Counted from the first letter of the stretch, positions 7,213-16,491 are shown. The stretch is 64,000 nucleotides of DNA from Clostridiales bacterium (GCA_017617995.1 JAFZVE010000049.1:124001-188000), one strand, 5' to 3'. Notes: generated by a model from the letters alone, not told the origin. Made by a program: numbers and translations.

Positions 7213-9193
7213 GCTGGATCACCTCGCTTGATGGGATGGTAAAAGTAAAGACCGCACCGTGCGGTTCGTTATCGGAAACACAGATCGTGCCACCGTGGGC
7301 GGCGACGATGGATTGGCATAGGAAGAGCCCAAGCCCGAGGGACCGGCGGCTGTCGGCCAGCGACGTATTGCCGGTGTAGAACATCTCGAAGATTCTAGGC
7401 TTGATCTCGTCAGGGACGCCGTCTCCGTCATCTGCGACGCTGACGTGCACGAAACCGTCCAGCTTCTTCGCCGTGATCAGGATTTGCGAGCCGTCCTTCG
7501 TGTACTTGATGGCGTTATCGACGAGGTTCACGATGACCTGGATGATGAGCTTCGCATCCACTTTCACGAGTAACAGGTCGTCCTCGTACTTGACCTGGAT
7601 CTCGTGCGAAGTCTTTCGGCGCACGATGTATCGGATCGCCTCGTCGATGACCTCCTCCATGAGCTGCACGGAGAGGTTGAGGTGCATGCGTCCTTCCTCG
7701 ATGCGCGTGACGGACAGGAGATTCTCCACGAGATTGATCAGCCACTGCGAATCGTCGTACATGTCTGAGAAGATCTGCTTTCGCGTCTCGTCGTCGAGTT
7801 TGTCGTAATTGCCGAGAAGCGTCGAAGCGTTGCCGGAGATCGAGGTCAGAGGGGTTCTGAGGTCGTGCGAGAAAGTCCGGAGGAAATCCGCCCGCATCTG
7901 TTCGTTCTTCGCCAGGAGTGCCGTCCGCTCCTTCTCCTGCTCATTTCGGAGGTTTTCGATCGCGAGGGAGCATTCACCGAGGATCGACAGGAGCATACTG
8001 TTCTCGAAATAATCCAGTGCTTTTTCCGTGATATGAACACCGACCACGCCGAAGATATGCGAATGGATGCGGAGTGCCAGATAGAGGCATTGTGCATCGG
8101 AGAAGCGGTCGGTGAGTTTTCCTGCGCGATGGTGATGCTCGAAGACCCAGGCCGCCGCTTCTCTTTCTTTCGCCGTGAAGAGCGCTTCGCCCGAGCCTTC
8201 TCCGTCAGGTGAGTAGAGGAGACCCTTGTCGATCTTGCCGCCCTTTTCGGGGTAGATGACGACCTCACGGTCGAGGAGCTTCATGAGCTGGGATGCGGTG
8301 TCGTTCAGGATGTCTTCCTCGCTCTTGGCGCGCTGGAGCATCTGGTTCGTGTCAAAGAGCACCTTCGTCTTAAAGGCCGACTGGGCAGACACTTTCGCGT
8401 GATCCTTGAGCTTCGTGGCCAGGGCACCGGTCACGATCGAGATGATGAGCATGATCGTAAATGCGACGGGGTAGCGGGAGTCGTATGCGTGCAGCGACAT
8501 CTTCGGCTCCGTGAAGAAGAAGTTAAAGGCCAGCACGCTCAGAAATGAGCAGATGATCGAGGTGGTGTAGCCGCGCGTGAAGAGCGCGACAAGCAGTACA
8601 CCGAGGATGTAGATCGCCATGATGGTGGACTCGTCAATGCCGAAATAGCCGAAGATACGGCCGATGGCGGTGACGAGGGCGATGATGCCTACCATGATGA
8701 GGATGTCTCTGGGGTAGACGAGAAACTGCTGGATGGAGAAACGGCCCAGCTCGGGACGGCGCTTCTCAAGTGTCATATCCGGGATGATGTGGATATCCGC
8801 CGACGGGACGAGATCCGTGAGCTTCTCGGTGAGCGGCGGTTTGTTCCAGAAATGGCGACGCGAAGTGTTGCTACGGCCGAGGACGATCTTCGTGACACCC
8901 GACACACGGACGAACTCCGCGATCTGCGAGGCGATGTCCTCGCCGTAAACGGTGACCAGCTCCGCGCCCTGCTGCTCGGCGAACTTGATGTTCTCGCTGA
9001 GACGGGCCTTGTCCTGCTCGGACATGCTCTCGGAGAGCGGAGTTTGGACATAGAGAGCGGTGAACTCCGCACCAAAAGCCCCGGCCATTTTGGCTGCGGT
9101 TTTTATGATGTACGAACTCGAAGGGGAAGGCGAAACGCACACGAGCACATGTTCGTGCGTATCTTCGGCCTGATGTGCGGTTTCGCTTCTCAT
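7205..9193 (-). CDS. kdpD: KdpD-like sensor histidine kinase lacking the N-terminal KdpD domain
   Basis: A membrane sensor kinase of 662 residues that would phosphorylate the adjacent KdpE. In order it has a universal-stress-protein-like domain (about 13-130), four close membrane segments of the DUF4118 type (about 155-255), a GAF-like region (about 280-410), HisKA with FSHDLRTPL (His 443), and HATPase with N-box VDNAIKYT, DDGDGVPDE and LGLGLFLC. Canonical KdpD is near 900 residues and begins with a P-loop KdpD domain of about 210 residues, which is absent here. RBS AAGGAG precedes ATG 9193. Such shortened forms are known near Ktr genes. Ligand sensing would rest on the USP and membrane parts. 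Confidence 0.9.
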   Translation of the reverse strand: MRSETAHQAEDTHEHVLVCVSPSPSSSYIIKTAAKMAGAFGAEFTALYVQTPLSESMSEQDKARLSENIKFAEQQGAELVTVYGEDIASQIAEFVRVSGVTKIVLGRSNTSRRHFWNKPPLTEKLTDLVPSADIHIIPDMTLEKRRPELGRFSIQQFLVYPRDILIMVGIIALVTAIGRIFGYFGIDESTIMAIYILGVLLVALFTRGYTTSIICSFLSVLAFNFFFTEPKMSLHAYDSRYPVAFTIMLIISIVTGALATKLKDHAKVSAQSAFKTKVLFDTNQMLQRAKSEEDILNDTASQLMKLLDREVVIYPEKGGKIDKGLLYSPDGEGSGEALFTAKEREAAAWVFEHHHRAGKLTDRFSDAQCLYLALRIHSHIFGVVGVHITEKALDYFENSMLLSILGECSLAIENLRNEQEKERTALLAKNEQMRADFLRTFSHDLRTPLTSISGNASTLLGNYDKLDDETRKQIFSDMYDDSQWLINLVENLLSVTRIEEGRMHLNLSVQLMEEVIDEAIRYIVRRKTSHEIQVKYEDDLLLVKVDAKLIIQVIVNLVDNAIKYTKDGSQILITAKKLDGFVHVSVADDGDGVPDEIKPRIFEMFYTGNTSLADSRRSLGLGLFLCQSIVAAHGGTICVSDNEPHGAVFTFTIPSSEVIQHE

Positions 9194-9319
9194 ATCGTAT
9201 GACTCCTTGTTAGATGAGCGAGGCTTCCTGCAGTATGGATCTGCTGAAACTGACTCTTTTTTACATTATAAATCAGACTGGGAGAAGTGTATCTTTATTT
9301 TCTGGGATGTCCTTGCAAG

Positions 9320-9580
9320 CTATCTTTTCTCTTTCTCCTCCTCGCTTATTACGATGGAGAGATGCTCGTGGTTCTTCCGGTAATCGTGGATAGCCTGGAG
9401 AATCTCTTCGTCCGAGGATTTTTCGGAAAGAAAGATGCTTCGCGGTCCCTGGCCGGCCTTCTTCTGTTCCATGTCCGGATGGTTCCCGTCAAGATATCGG
9501 TCGATACGGCGCATGAGAAGAAGCCCCAGTGGAAGGAGGCTTAACATAGCTAGTATTAGAATCAGATTTCTGATCAGCAT
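9320..9580 (-). CDS. Small membrane protein in potassium operon
   Basis: An 86-residue protein with one N-terminal hydrophobic segment (about residues 5-24) followed by a charged cytoplasmic tail. AAGGA precedes ATG 9580. It lies between ktrA and the kdpD-like gene in the same direction, so it is probably co-transcribed. No family recognised. A role as a small regulator or anchor of the Ktr complex is only a guess from position. Confidence 0.6.
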   Translation of the reverse strand: MLIRNLILILAMLSLLPLGLLLMRRIDRYLDGNHPDMEQKKAGQGPRSIFLSEKSSDEEILQAIHDYRKNHEHLSIVISEEEKEKR

Positions 9581-9694
9581 CTTCTCATGTCCTTTCTAAA
9601 GATTTTTGCCTGTGACCTGTCAGGCGAGGCCGCCATGGAGAGGTGGCTTCCGATGTTATGCTCTTTGCTGACAAGACCGCGACGCGCTCCCCGG

Positions 9695-10342
9695 TCAGAT
9701 GTGGAAGCACTTCTGGATATCGCGGTATTCACCGAGCACCATCAGCGTCACGGCATCGGTCAGGACTGTTTCGGAAGTGATGTTCAGATTCATCCTGCCG
9801 TTCTGCTTCAGCGCCATGATGGTGATATTGTATTTTCTTCTGATGTTGATATTACCGACGGACTGGCCGATCCAAGCCTTCGGGACTTCGACCTCGAAGA
9901 TCGCGTGGCTCTCGTCGAGCTCGATATAACTGAAGATATGGTCCGCGCTATAACGGATCGCTGTCCACTTCGCCATCTGCTTCTCGGGGTAGACGACCTC
10001 ATCCGCACCGTTACGCAGGAGGAATTTCTCCTGCACACCGCGCTCGGCGCGGGAGATGACCTTCACGGCACCCAGTTCTTTCAGAAGTGAAGTGGTCTCC
10101 AGAGAGCTCTGGAAATTGTTTCCGATTGCCACGATGCAGATATCGAAGTTCGAGATGCCGAGTGTGCGGATAAAGTCCGGATTGGTGCTGTCGCCGATCT
10201 GTGCGCTCGTGACGAACGGGAGCGACTCGTTGACTCGCTCCTCTTTGATGTCGATGGCCATGACCTCGTGACCGAGCTCGCTGAGCTGCATCGCGACGTG
10301 CTTGCCGAATCTTCCCAGACCGATCAGTAATACAGATTTCAT
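9695..10342 (-). CDS. ktrA: Potassium channel gating protein KtrA (TrkA family)
   Basis: The cytosolic RCK subunit that gates the KtrB channel in response to nucleotide binding. Length 215 residues, usual for KtrA. The N-terminal Rossmann fold has GLGRFG (residues 8-13) with the acidic end AID, and an RCK_C domain occupies about residues 140-215. RBS AAGGAG precedes ATG 10342. It follows ktrB by 91 bp in the same direction. Confidence 0.93.
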   Translation of the reverse strand: MKSVLLIGLGRFGKHVAMQLSELGHEVMAIDIKEERVNESLPFVTSAQIGDSTNPDFIRTLGISNFDICIVAIGNNFQSSLETTSLLKELGAVKVISRAERGVQEKFLLRNGADEVVYPEKQMAKWTAIRYSADHIFSYIELDESHAIFEVEVPKAWIGQSVGNINIRRKYNITIMALKQNGRMNLNITSETVLTDAVTLMVLGEYRDIQKCFHI

Positions 10343-10433
10343 ACGTTATACTCCTTTGTCTTTGTTGTCTCGCCCTCCGCATCGGAAGCGTCTGACCGGG
10401 GGCGTTCTTTTCTTTTTCTATCTGCCGCGCACC

Positions 10434-11768
10434 TTAACCTACCGTGATCCTCTCCTGCGGGAGCTTGGACATACGAGGGTGGTTCCCGGAGATCGCCGCG
10501 AAGATGACGGTCAGACCGCCTACACGTCCGAGGAACATCAGCACCATCAGGATGATGTGTGATCCGACGGACAGAGACGGCGTGATCCCCTGCGAGAGTC
10601 CTACGGTACCGACTGCCGAAGCCGTCTCGAAGAAACACTTGTCAATGGGAACTCCATCGAGTCCGGAAATGGCCATGGCGCCGATAGAGAAGAGGGTGAT
10701 ATACATGATGAGGATGGCCGATGCATAGCGGACGACCTGATTCTCGACTCTTCTTCCGAACATATGCGGTTCTTCCTGTCGGCTGAATACAGAAGCTGCA
10801 CTCGCGAAAAGCACTGCCAACGTGGTGGTCTTCATACCACCTGCGGTGGATCCCGGTGAGCCGCCGATGAGCATCAGTGCGATCATGATGGCCTTGCCGA
10901 TGCCGCTTAAGGCGGTGAGGTCATAGGTGTTAAAGCCGGCTGTTCTCGGTGTCACAGACTGGAAAAGACTCCCGAGGATGCGCTTCTTCATCGGAAGCTC
11001 CGAAAGATCGAAGAAGAAAAAGACCGCGGGCAGGAGGATCAGGATCCCGGTCACGGTGAAGATGACCTTGCTCTGCATGCGGTAGCGCTTGATCTGGAGT
11101 TTATTTGTGTAGATGTCTTCCCATGTGAGAAAACCGATGCCGCCGATGATGATCAGGAGCATGATGACGACATTGATCACTATGCTGGAACTATACGAAG
11201 TAAGGGAAGAGTATTTGCCGCCGGTCTTGCCCATGATATCAAATCCCGCATTACAAAATGCGGAGATCGAGTGGAAGAAAGCAAGGAAGATCCCGGACGG
11301 GCCGTGGTCCTTGATGAAAACCGGCATCATGACGACTGCGCCGATACACTCCATGAGAAAAGTGGCTTTCAGGATGAAACCGGTGAGTTTGACGATCCCT
11401 CCGACCTTCGGTGCCGAGATAGCCTCCTGCATCGTACTTCGCTGGAGAAGCGAGATTTTACGTCCGGAAAGGAGCGCGAACGAGGCAGCGACCGTGATGA
11501 CGCCGAGTCCGCCGATCTGGATCAGAAGAAGGATCACGCCCTGGCCGAAATAGGACCAGTAGGTTCCGGTGTCGTGGATGACGAGGCCGGTCACGCAGAC
11601 GGCGGAAGTAGAGGTGAAGAGTGCCTCGTGAAAGGGTGTGTAGTGCCCTTCGGCGGAGCTGATCGGAAGCATGAGGAACAGAGCACCGACCAGCACGACG
11701 GCGGCAAAGCCGAGGATGATGGTCTGAAAAGGTGTCATTCTCTTCTTTTTTCTTGCGATGTGCTCCAT
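10434..11768 (-). CDS. ktrB: Potassium uptake channel KtrB (TrkH/KtrB family)
   Basis: The ion-conducting subunit of a Ktr potassium uptake system, about 444 residues. Four M1-P-M2 repeats are recognisable by pore loops with the selectivity glycines: SAVCVTGLVI, CNAGFDI, RTAGFNT and VGTVGLSQG. The start is uncertain. ATG 11768 is chosen, and an in-frame GTG at 11804 would add 12 residues, with AGGAAGG lying between them 13 nt from the ATG. First gene of the potassium operon. A palindrome at 11860-11880 lies upstream. Confidence 0.92.
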   Translation of the reverse strand: MEHIARKKKRMTPFQTIILGFAAVVLVGALFLMLPISSAEGHYTPFHEALFTSTSAVCVTGLVIHDTGTYWSYFGQGVILLLIQIGGLGVITVAASFALLSGRKISLLQRSTMQEAISAPKVGGIVKLTGFILKATFLMECIGAVVMMPVFIKDHGPSGIFLAFFHSISAFCNAGFDIMGKTGGKYSSLTSYSSSIVINVVIMLLIIIGGIGFLTWEDIYTNKLQIKRYRMQSKVIFTVTGILILLPAVFFFFDLSELPMKKRILGSLFQSVTPRTAGFNTYDLTALSGIGKAIMIALMLIGGSPGSTAGGMKTTTLAVLFASAASVFSRQEEPHMFGRRVENQVVRYASAILIMYITLFSIGAMAISGLDGVPIDKCFFETASAVGTVGLSQGITPSLSVGSHIILMVLMFLGRVGGLTVIFAAISGNHPRMSKLPQERITVG

Positions 11769-11859
11769 CTGAAACGGCGGTCCTTCCTGATATCGGGGAG
11801 GCACGGGAGAGCACGAGAATCATCGTGGTTCCTCTGTCAGCATCCCCATTATTTACCGT

Positions 11860-11880
11860 TAATATAGCGTTACTATATTA
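11860..11880. promoter_or_regulatory. Palindrome upstream of ktrB
   Basis: TAATATAG (11860-11867) is an exact inverted match of CTATATTA (11873-11880). It is AT-rich, about 95 bp upstream of ktrB, and probably part of its promoter or operator; a KdpE site is possible but unproven. Between here and tRNA-Ser (11881-12103) no gene is seen. Confidence 0.45.
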
Positions 11881-12050
11881 AAGACCACATAAGGGGATAA
11901 AGGACGGCATTAAGATTGCATTAAGACTTGCGGAACATATCTGATTTCTATGAGTTGTTGGAGGAACAGGAACGGAATACTCCTTTCGTCTGGCCATTAT
12001 CCGTTCTGAGGTACTTAACCATATTCCTTCTCCCGCTTATACAAAAGACT

Positions 12051-12089
12051 ACCCCCATTCATTGTACATCGCTGTACAAAAATGGGGGT
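12051..12089 (-). terminator. Terminator after tRNA-Ser
   Basis: ACCCCCATT (12051-12059) pairs with AATGGGGGT (12081-12089), with an inner TTGTACA/TGTACAA stem. On the minus strand the T-tract is weak (TCTTTTG). Confidence 0.6.
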
Positions 12090-12103
12090 AACTTCATTTC
12101 TTT

Positions 12104-12196
12104 TGGCGGAGAAGGAGGGATTCGAACCCTCGAAACCCTTTTGGGGTTTACACGATTTCCAGTCGTGCGCGCTCGACCAGGCTACGCGACTTCTCC
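12104..12196 (-). tRNA. tRNA-Ser (anticodon GGA)
   Basis: A 93-nt class II tRNA with a long variable arm and encoded CCA. The acceptor stem is GGAGAAG/CTTCTCC, the anticodon stem-loop is CACGACTGGAAATCGTG (GGA), the variable arm is AACCCCAAAAGGGTTT and the T-arm is GGTTCGAATCC. Confidence 0.97.
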
Positions 12197-12358
12197 ATGA
12201 CTGATCGATTCGTGAAACTATTTTTTCACGTGCCTTGATATGATAACGATTTCAAGTGGTTTTGTCAACTGCCTTTTTCGGCAAGGTGACGGGAAGCGGA
12301 TGTGAGGGGAAGCAGGTAGCAGGGAAGGGAATAAGCCAAGCAAGGCCGTGCTTCCGGC

Positions 12359-12388
12359 AGAAAAAAGGACTGCCCCGAGAGGCAGTCC
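12359..12388 (-). terminator. Terminator of the zinc-ribbon membrane protein gene
   Basis: GGACTGCC (12367-12374) pairs with GGCAGTCC (12381-12388), followed on the minus strand by a T6 run. The remaining 12198-12358 shows no gene. Confidence 0.85.
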
Positions 12389-12415
12389 CTGTAAATCCTG
12401 TCAGATTGGGTAAAA

Positions 12416-12859
12416 TCAGAAGATTCTGTACTTACCAACGATCGGGAGTTCCTTCTGTACGCCGTTCTTCGCGTTCAGGATGCCCATGATTGTGAATACA
12501 ACGTACATGATCATAGCAACACCGCAAGCGATCCAGCCGAGGATCGGGATGATGTTGAGGAGCATAGCGATGAGCATGAAGACCTCGAGACACAGAGCCT
12601 GGTTAACATGGAAACGGATATCCGGATCTTCCTTGTTCAGTACGAGAGCGTACAGAGAGAAGATACCGAGGTAAGAGAGCATGCAGAGAGCTCTTGTACC
12701 ATTAGCCTGACGCGGAGCAGCAGCTACCGGAGCCTGGTAAACAGGAGCAGCCTGCGGCTGCGGCTGAACCGGGGCAGCACCGAGAGGAGCGCCACAGTTG
12801 GAGCAGGAAACGGCACCGTCAGGAAGCTGAGTACCGCACTTGGGACAGAAAATAGACAT
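12416..12859 (-). CDS. Zinc-ribbon plus DUF4870-like membrane protein
   Basis: A 147-residue protein. The N-terminal zinc ribbon is CPKCG...CSNCG (residues 5-22), followed by a Pro/Gln/Ala-rich linker (about 27-52) and three hydrophobic segments between residues 55 and 135. The motif DPDIRFHVNQALCLEVF is typical of DUF4870-type membrane proteins. Function unknown. RBS AGGAGG is upstream. A single-gene unit with its own terminator. Confidence 0.8.
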   Translation of the reverse strand: MSIFCPKCGTQLPDGAVSCSNCGAPLGAAPVQPQPQAAPVYQAPVAAAPRQANGTRALCMLSYLGIFSLYALVLNKEDPDIRFHVNQALCLEVFMLIAMLLNIIPILGWIACGVAMIMYVVFTIMGILNAKNGVQKELPIVGKYRIF

Positions 12860-12991
12860 AACACAATCCTCCTAGTTATTTATAAGCTATAAGCCGATGT
12901 GAAATCGATGCTAAATATAACTAGTCTTATTCTGACACTAAAAAATAAAAAAAGCAATAGAAATGCTAAAGTATCCTTACAATTTCGCAGG

Positions 12992-14629
12992 TCACTCCAG
13001 AAGCGGGATCTTTAGTTTCTGGGGCTGCAGATACAGTTCGTACTCGATGATCAGTTCACGGTTCTTCGTGTAGATGGACTTGACCGTGGCCTGACGGAGA
13101 GCATGGATGGTGTTCCAGACGACGGTGTCCTCGGCATCGTAAGAGGTCAGATCATCGGAAGTGAGGATCATGCCCTGGCAAATGCCCATCGCGCGTCCGA
13201 GAAGGACACGCTTCTCCTTCGAGAACAGGAAGTGCGGATTGCTGATGGGCAGCACGTTGGTAAATAGCGTGAAAGCCCGCCCGGAGAGCTGTCTGTGGCA
13301 GATCAGGTCGACCAGGGCGCGGTAGGTGGAGTTCTGTTCGCGGCTCGCCTGGGCCAGGGGCGGGAACCAATCAGGCGACAAATCACAACTGACCTGGCAG
13401 TAGTCCATGACGCCGGCCGCCGCCATAAGCGGCACGCCGCAACCGATCGTGGTGGAGTCGCCGACGCATTCCTTCAGAAAACGGATGGCATCGTACATCT
13501 TCTCGGCACGGGTCTGGGTCCCTGACGGAAGCATGCAGGCTGCATAGAGAAAATCGAACTTGAAGACAGATACGCCCCAGTCGTCGCGCATCGTGACAAG
13601 GACGTTCTTGAGGTGCCTTCGGAATGCGGGATTGGAAGCGTCGAGACAGTAGCAGTTGTGCCAGGAAGTGCACGCCGTGACAGGTTTGCCCGATGCGTCA
13701 CGAAGGAGCCACTCGCTGTGATTCTTATAGATGCGGGAATGTTTGTCGCAGATGAACGGCGCGATCCAGATCCCGGCCTGCATACCGCAGCTCAGGATCT
13801 TCTTCGTGATCGGATAGATGCCGTGCGGGAAGGCATTTCTCTTCGGAGTCAGCCAGTCTCCGATGGCATTCTCATAGCCCTCATCGAGACAGAAGATCCG
13901 GCACGGATACCTTGCGGCCGATTCGGTGACATCCTGGATATCGCGCATGAGCTTCTTCTCCGTGATGTCGGATTCGTGGCGGTACCAGGTGGTATAGCCC
14001 GTTATGGGCTTTGCGCCGGTGGCCGTGATGCCTAATTTCTCGAAATATCCGTCGAAGACCTCGTCCTCGGTTCCTTCCATAAACCAGATGTCCATCGCGG
14101 TAAAAGCGCTGTCAAAGAAGCGTTTGCTAAGGTCTTTCCTTACCGTGAGTGTTCCCTGTTCCGTGTCGATGTCAAAGAAGGTGAAGCCCTGTTCCTCGTT
14201 CAGGGAACCGAAGAATCGGAAGCGCAGATCCTGGCGGACATAGCCGTAACTTACACCATGGAGCCAGCGGTTCTGCTTCGGATAATCGGTAAATTCGCGG
14301 TCGCCCGAGCGGTCGGTCTTCTTATGGCGTATGATCTTCGCCATTTGCTCGAGGGCGAGATTGGTCGTATCGATACTGTATTCTTTGCTTACGGTCCAGG
14401 ACTGGTATCCGTTCATGAAGATATAGTCCTTCTTGTCGAACTGGTACGGATACTGTACGATCAGTTCGGTGATCTCGATGGCCTTGCTCGGAGTAAGAAG
14501 GAGACGGAAACACTCTTCCTCGACGATTGTCTCGAAAGAAAGAATGTCGCTCGTATTCATGGACAGAAGATCCAGCGTGCGCTGTACGCCGTTCTGCTGA
14601 AATGTTATCGATGCACTGGTCGGCTTCAT
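12992..14629 (-). CDS. GH36-type alpha-galactosidase-like glycoside hydrolase
   Basis: A cytoplasmic enzyme of about 545 residues (no signal peptide) of the GH36/GH-D clan. GH36 members hydrolyse alpha-galactosides. The barrel contains VFKFDFLY, which carries the probable nucleophile Asp, and YCQVSCDLSPDW, which carries the probable acid/base Asp. LDEGYENAIGDWLTPKRNAFPHG and AGIWIAPF match barrel strands of the family. It is shorter than typical 700-residue GH36 enzymes, mainly in the N-terminal beta domain. The ATG at 14629 is preferred, 11 nt from AGGAG. An in-frame GTG at 14638 is too close to that site. No sugar transporter adjoins, so the natural substrate is unclear. Confidence 0.82.
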   Translation of the reverse strand: MKPTSASITFQQNGVQRTLDLLSMNTSDILSFETIVEEECFRLLLTPSKAIEITELIVQYPYQFDKKDYIFMNGYQSWTVSKEYSIDTTNLALEQMAKIIRHKKTDRSGDREFTDYPKQNRWLHGVSYGYVRQDLRFRFFGSLNEEQGFTFFDIDTEQGTLTVRKDLSKRFFDSAFTAMDIWFMEGTEDEVFDGYFEKLGITATGAKPITGYTTWYRHESDITEKKLMRDIQDVTESAARYPCRIFCLDEGYENAIGDWLTPKRNAFPHGIYPITKKILSCGMQAGIWIAPFICDKHSRIYKNHSEWLLRDASGKPVTACTSWHNCYCLDASNPAFRRHLKNVLVTMRDDWGVSVFKFDFLYAACMLPSGTQTRAEKMYDAIRFLKECVGDSTTIGCGVPLMAAAGVMDYCQVSCDLSPDWFPPLAQASREQNSTYRALVDLICHRQLSGRAFTLFTNVLPISNPHFLFSKEKRVLLGRAMGICQGMILTSDDLTSYDAEDTVVWNTIHALRQATVKSIYTKNRELIIEYELYLQPQKLKIPLLE

Positions 14630-14834
14630 AGGTTTCACTTCTCCTTATGATTCACAAACAGTATAGTGAGTTTTCGAAAAAATGCAAAGATGCCCTCTTT
14701 GGGCAACGACGTTCATTTCCGATACTTCTTCATATTTATTATTTTCTGAATATCGTCTTTACGGCAAATTAGGCTCTTCCCCTTGTTTTTGCCGTAATCA
14801 TAAAAGCTGTTACCATTTAGCATTGATCCCAGTG

Positions 14835-14863
14835 TTAACAAAGCACGGGATTTCGGGTAAAAT
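14835..14863 (+). promoter_or_regulatory. Promoter for trmB
   Basis: TTAACA (14835-14840), a 17-bp spacer and TAAAAT (14858-14863) lie about 75 bp upstream of trmB. The rest of 14640-14936 shows no gene. Confidence 0.5.
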
Positions 14864-14936
14864 AGCGGGTGCGTTATAGAGAGCCGGGATGGACACCATG
14901 GCCCGGCGGGGGAAAGCGCCCAAAAGGAGAGACCAC

Positions 14937-15641
14937 ATGGCCAGAATGCGTAAGAAGAAAAACCTCATACCGAGAACCGAGGCGTGCGCCGATCACTATT
15001 TCGACGATCCTTCCGCCAACCGCGGGAAGTGGAGAGAAGCGTGCCGTATGCCGTCGGACTGTCCGCTCTATGTCGAGATCGGCTGTGGAAAAGGACTTTT
15101 CTCGGAGAATATGGCGAGAAAAAATCCGGATGTGTGCTATGTCGCGATCGAGCGCGAACCTTCCTGCTGTCTTCTGGCGATGGAGCGTGCGAAGAATGCG
15201 GACCTCAAAAATCTGTTCTTCATCCGTGGCGATGCGCTCGGCCTTCTCGATTTCTTCGGCCCTTCCGAAGTGAGCCGGATCTTCATTAACTTCTGCGATC
15301 CGTGGACGAGACAGAATAAACCGAAAAGAAGACTTACCTACCGTGCATTTCTCGATATGTACCGTCAGGTGCTCGTACCGGGCGGACAGATCCACTTTAA
15401 GACCGATAACGATCCGCTCTTCGATTTTACACTCGAGGAGATGGAAGCATCGGGATGGGAAACGACCTGCGTGACGAGAGATCTCCATCACAGTGAATGG
15501 GACGCGGAGAATATCCGTACTGAGTTCGAGAGCAAATACGCCGAGCAGGGTATCCCGATCAAGCGAGTGGTTGGCATCATGCTCGAAAGGCCGGAAGAAC
15601 CGTCCCTCGGATCAGATGCGGAAGCGCCCGAAGAGGCGTGA
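14937..15641 (+). CDS. trmB: tRNA (guanine-N7-)-methyltransferase
   Basis: Makes N7-methylguanosine at position 46 of tRNAs using S-adenosylmethionine; 234 residues. The family start MRKKKNL is present. The SAM-binding motif is EIGCGKGLF, followed by AIEREPSC and RIFINFCDPWTRQNKPKRRL, the substrate-binding signature (family form PDPW-K-RH-KRRL). ATG 14937 has AAGGAG 7 nt upstream; the earlier in-frame ATG at 14889 lacks one. The C-terminal tail after VVGIMLERPEE is acidic and poorly conserved. Confidence 0.93.
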   Translation: MARMRKKKNLIPRTEACADHYFDDPSANRGKWREACRMPSDCPLYVEIGCGKGLFSENMARKNPDVCYVAIEREPSCCLLAMERAKNADLKNLFFIRGDALGLLDFFGPSEVSRIFINFCDPWTRQNKPKRRLTYRAFLDMYRQVLVPGGQIHFKTDNDPLFDFTLEEMEASGWETTCVTRDLHHSEWDAENIRTEFESKYAEQGIPIKRVVGIMLERPEEPSLGSDAEAPEEA

Positions 15642-15663
15642 TTTCCCAGGCAGAAGATCTGAC

Positions 15664-15693
15664 TTGAGAAAAGGGATCGATCCGTTATATAAT
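15664..15693 (+). promoter_or_regulatory. Promoter for zinc-ribbon protein gene
   Basis: TTGAGA (15664-15669), an 18-bp spacer and TATAAT (15688-15693) lie about 65 bp upstream of the start at 15759. Confidence 0.6.
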
Positions 15694-15758
15694 AGGGAGC
15701 ATCTGAAGCAGTCGGACCGGGAAGGTTCCATACGGCCGAGGGCACAGGAGGAAAAGAA

Positions 15759-16316
15759 ATGGCATTATTTGATCCGAAGAAGAGTCAGATTTCTCAGTTG
15801 CAGAAATCGATCGATGATAAGAACCGCATGATCAGCGTCTACTTTGACGAGATCGGCAAGCTCTACTATAAGCAGTACCGCGACATGAATGCGGATGTGT
15901 CCAGAGACATCAACACCCGCTGCGAGAGCATCTCCAATCTGTACCTCGAAATCGAGGAGTGCAGACTTCGTATCCTCTTCGAGAAGGGCTACAAGGAGTG
16001 CAGAAACTGCAAGAAAGAGAACCTGCTCGAACATGCCTACTGTTCGGCCTGCGGAGAGAAGTTCCCGGAGAGCAATGACGTCTCTGTGGTTACCCGTGTC
16101 GATCCCGCAGATATAGGAATCGTTGTTCCGGTAGTGGATAAGGTTCCGACAGAGAATACGGAACGAGTCATGGAAGGCGGAGAGACCGTAAGCGAAGGTT
16201 CCGGTGAGTCGATCCCGATCGAGAATCCGGAAGTGGAACTGACCGGTGAGTCGGTCACGGAAGCGGTCGACGAAATAGCAGAAGAAGCAGAAACGAAACA
16301 CGAGGATGTGGAGTAA
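15759..16316 (+). CDS. Coiled-coil and zinc-ribbon protein (hypothetical)
   Basis: A 185-residue soluble protein. Residues 1-75 are helical and probably coiled coil (SQISQLQKSIDDKNRMISVYF). A zinc ribbon follows (CRNCKKENLLEHAYCSACGEKF, about 81-102; Cys pairs 3 and 3 apart). The tail is acidic, rich in Glu, Val and Thr, and probably disordered. RBS AGGAGG. Function not recognised. Own promoter and terminator. Confidence 0.75.
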   Translation: MALFDPKKSQISQLQKSIDDKNRMISVYFDEIGKLYYKQYRDMNADVSRDINTRCESISNLYLEIEECRLRILFEKGYKECRNCKKENLLEHAYCSACGEKFPESNDVSVVTRVDPADIGIVVPVVDKVPTENTERVMEGGETVSEGSGESIPIENPEVELTGESVTEAVDEIAEEAETKHEDVE

Positions 16317-16323
16317 GAAAATA

Positions 16324-16355
16324 GGGGCTCGGAATCATCAATAATTCCGAGCCCC
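16324..16355 (+). terminator. Terminator of zinc-ribbon protein gene
   Basis: A perfect 12-bp stem, GGGGCTCGGAAT (16324-16335) with ATTCCGAGCCCC (16344-16355), with a weak T-containing tail. Confidence 0.8.
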
Positions 16356-16428
16356 AACATTATTATTATAGCATAGATTGCGAAATCTCTCTGACACGTA
16401 TGTTACCATTCTGTGAACCTTAGTTCGA

Positions 16429-16461
16429 TATAATGGTTGTGTAGACAGAACAAGGGTCTAC
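16429..16461 (+). promoter_or_regulatory. hpf -10 box and inverted repeat
   Basis: TATAAT at 16429-16434 without a convincing sigma-A -35 box is followed by GTAGAC...GTCTAC (16441-16446 and 16456-16461) around the expected transcription start. The repeat may be an operator, or the promoter may use another sigma factor, as is common for hibernation factors. Confidence 0.4.
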
Positions 16462-16491
16462 AAAATCGAACAATCGGAAGGATGTGATTAT

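Noticed and set aside
11928..12200. A 90-codon frame across tRNA-Ser
   Set aside because: It contains the complement of the tRNA and its terminator. Such frames (GGIRTLE-type sequence) are a known artefact of tRNA genes.
12256..12489. A 77-codon frame after tRNA-Ser
   Set aside because: It runs over the terminator of the convergent gene and into its 3' end, has no ribosome site and is basic low-quality sequence.
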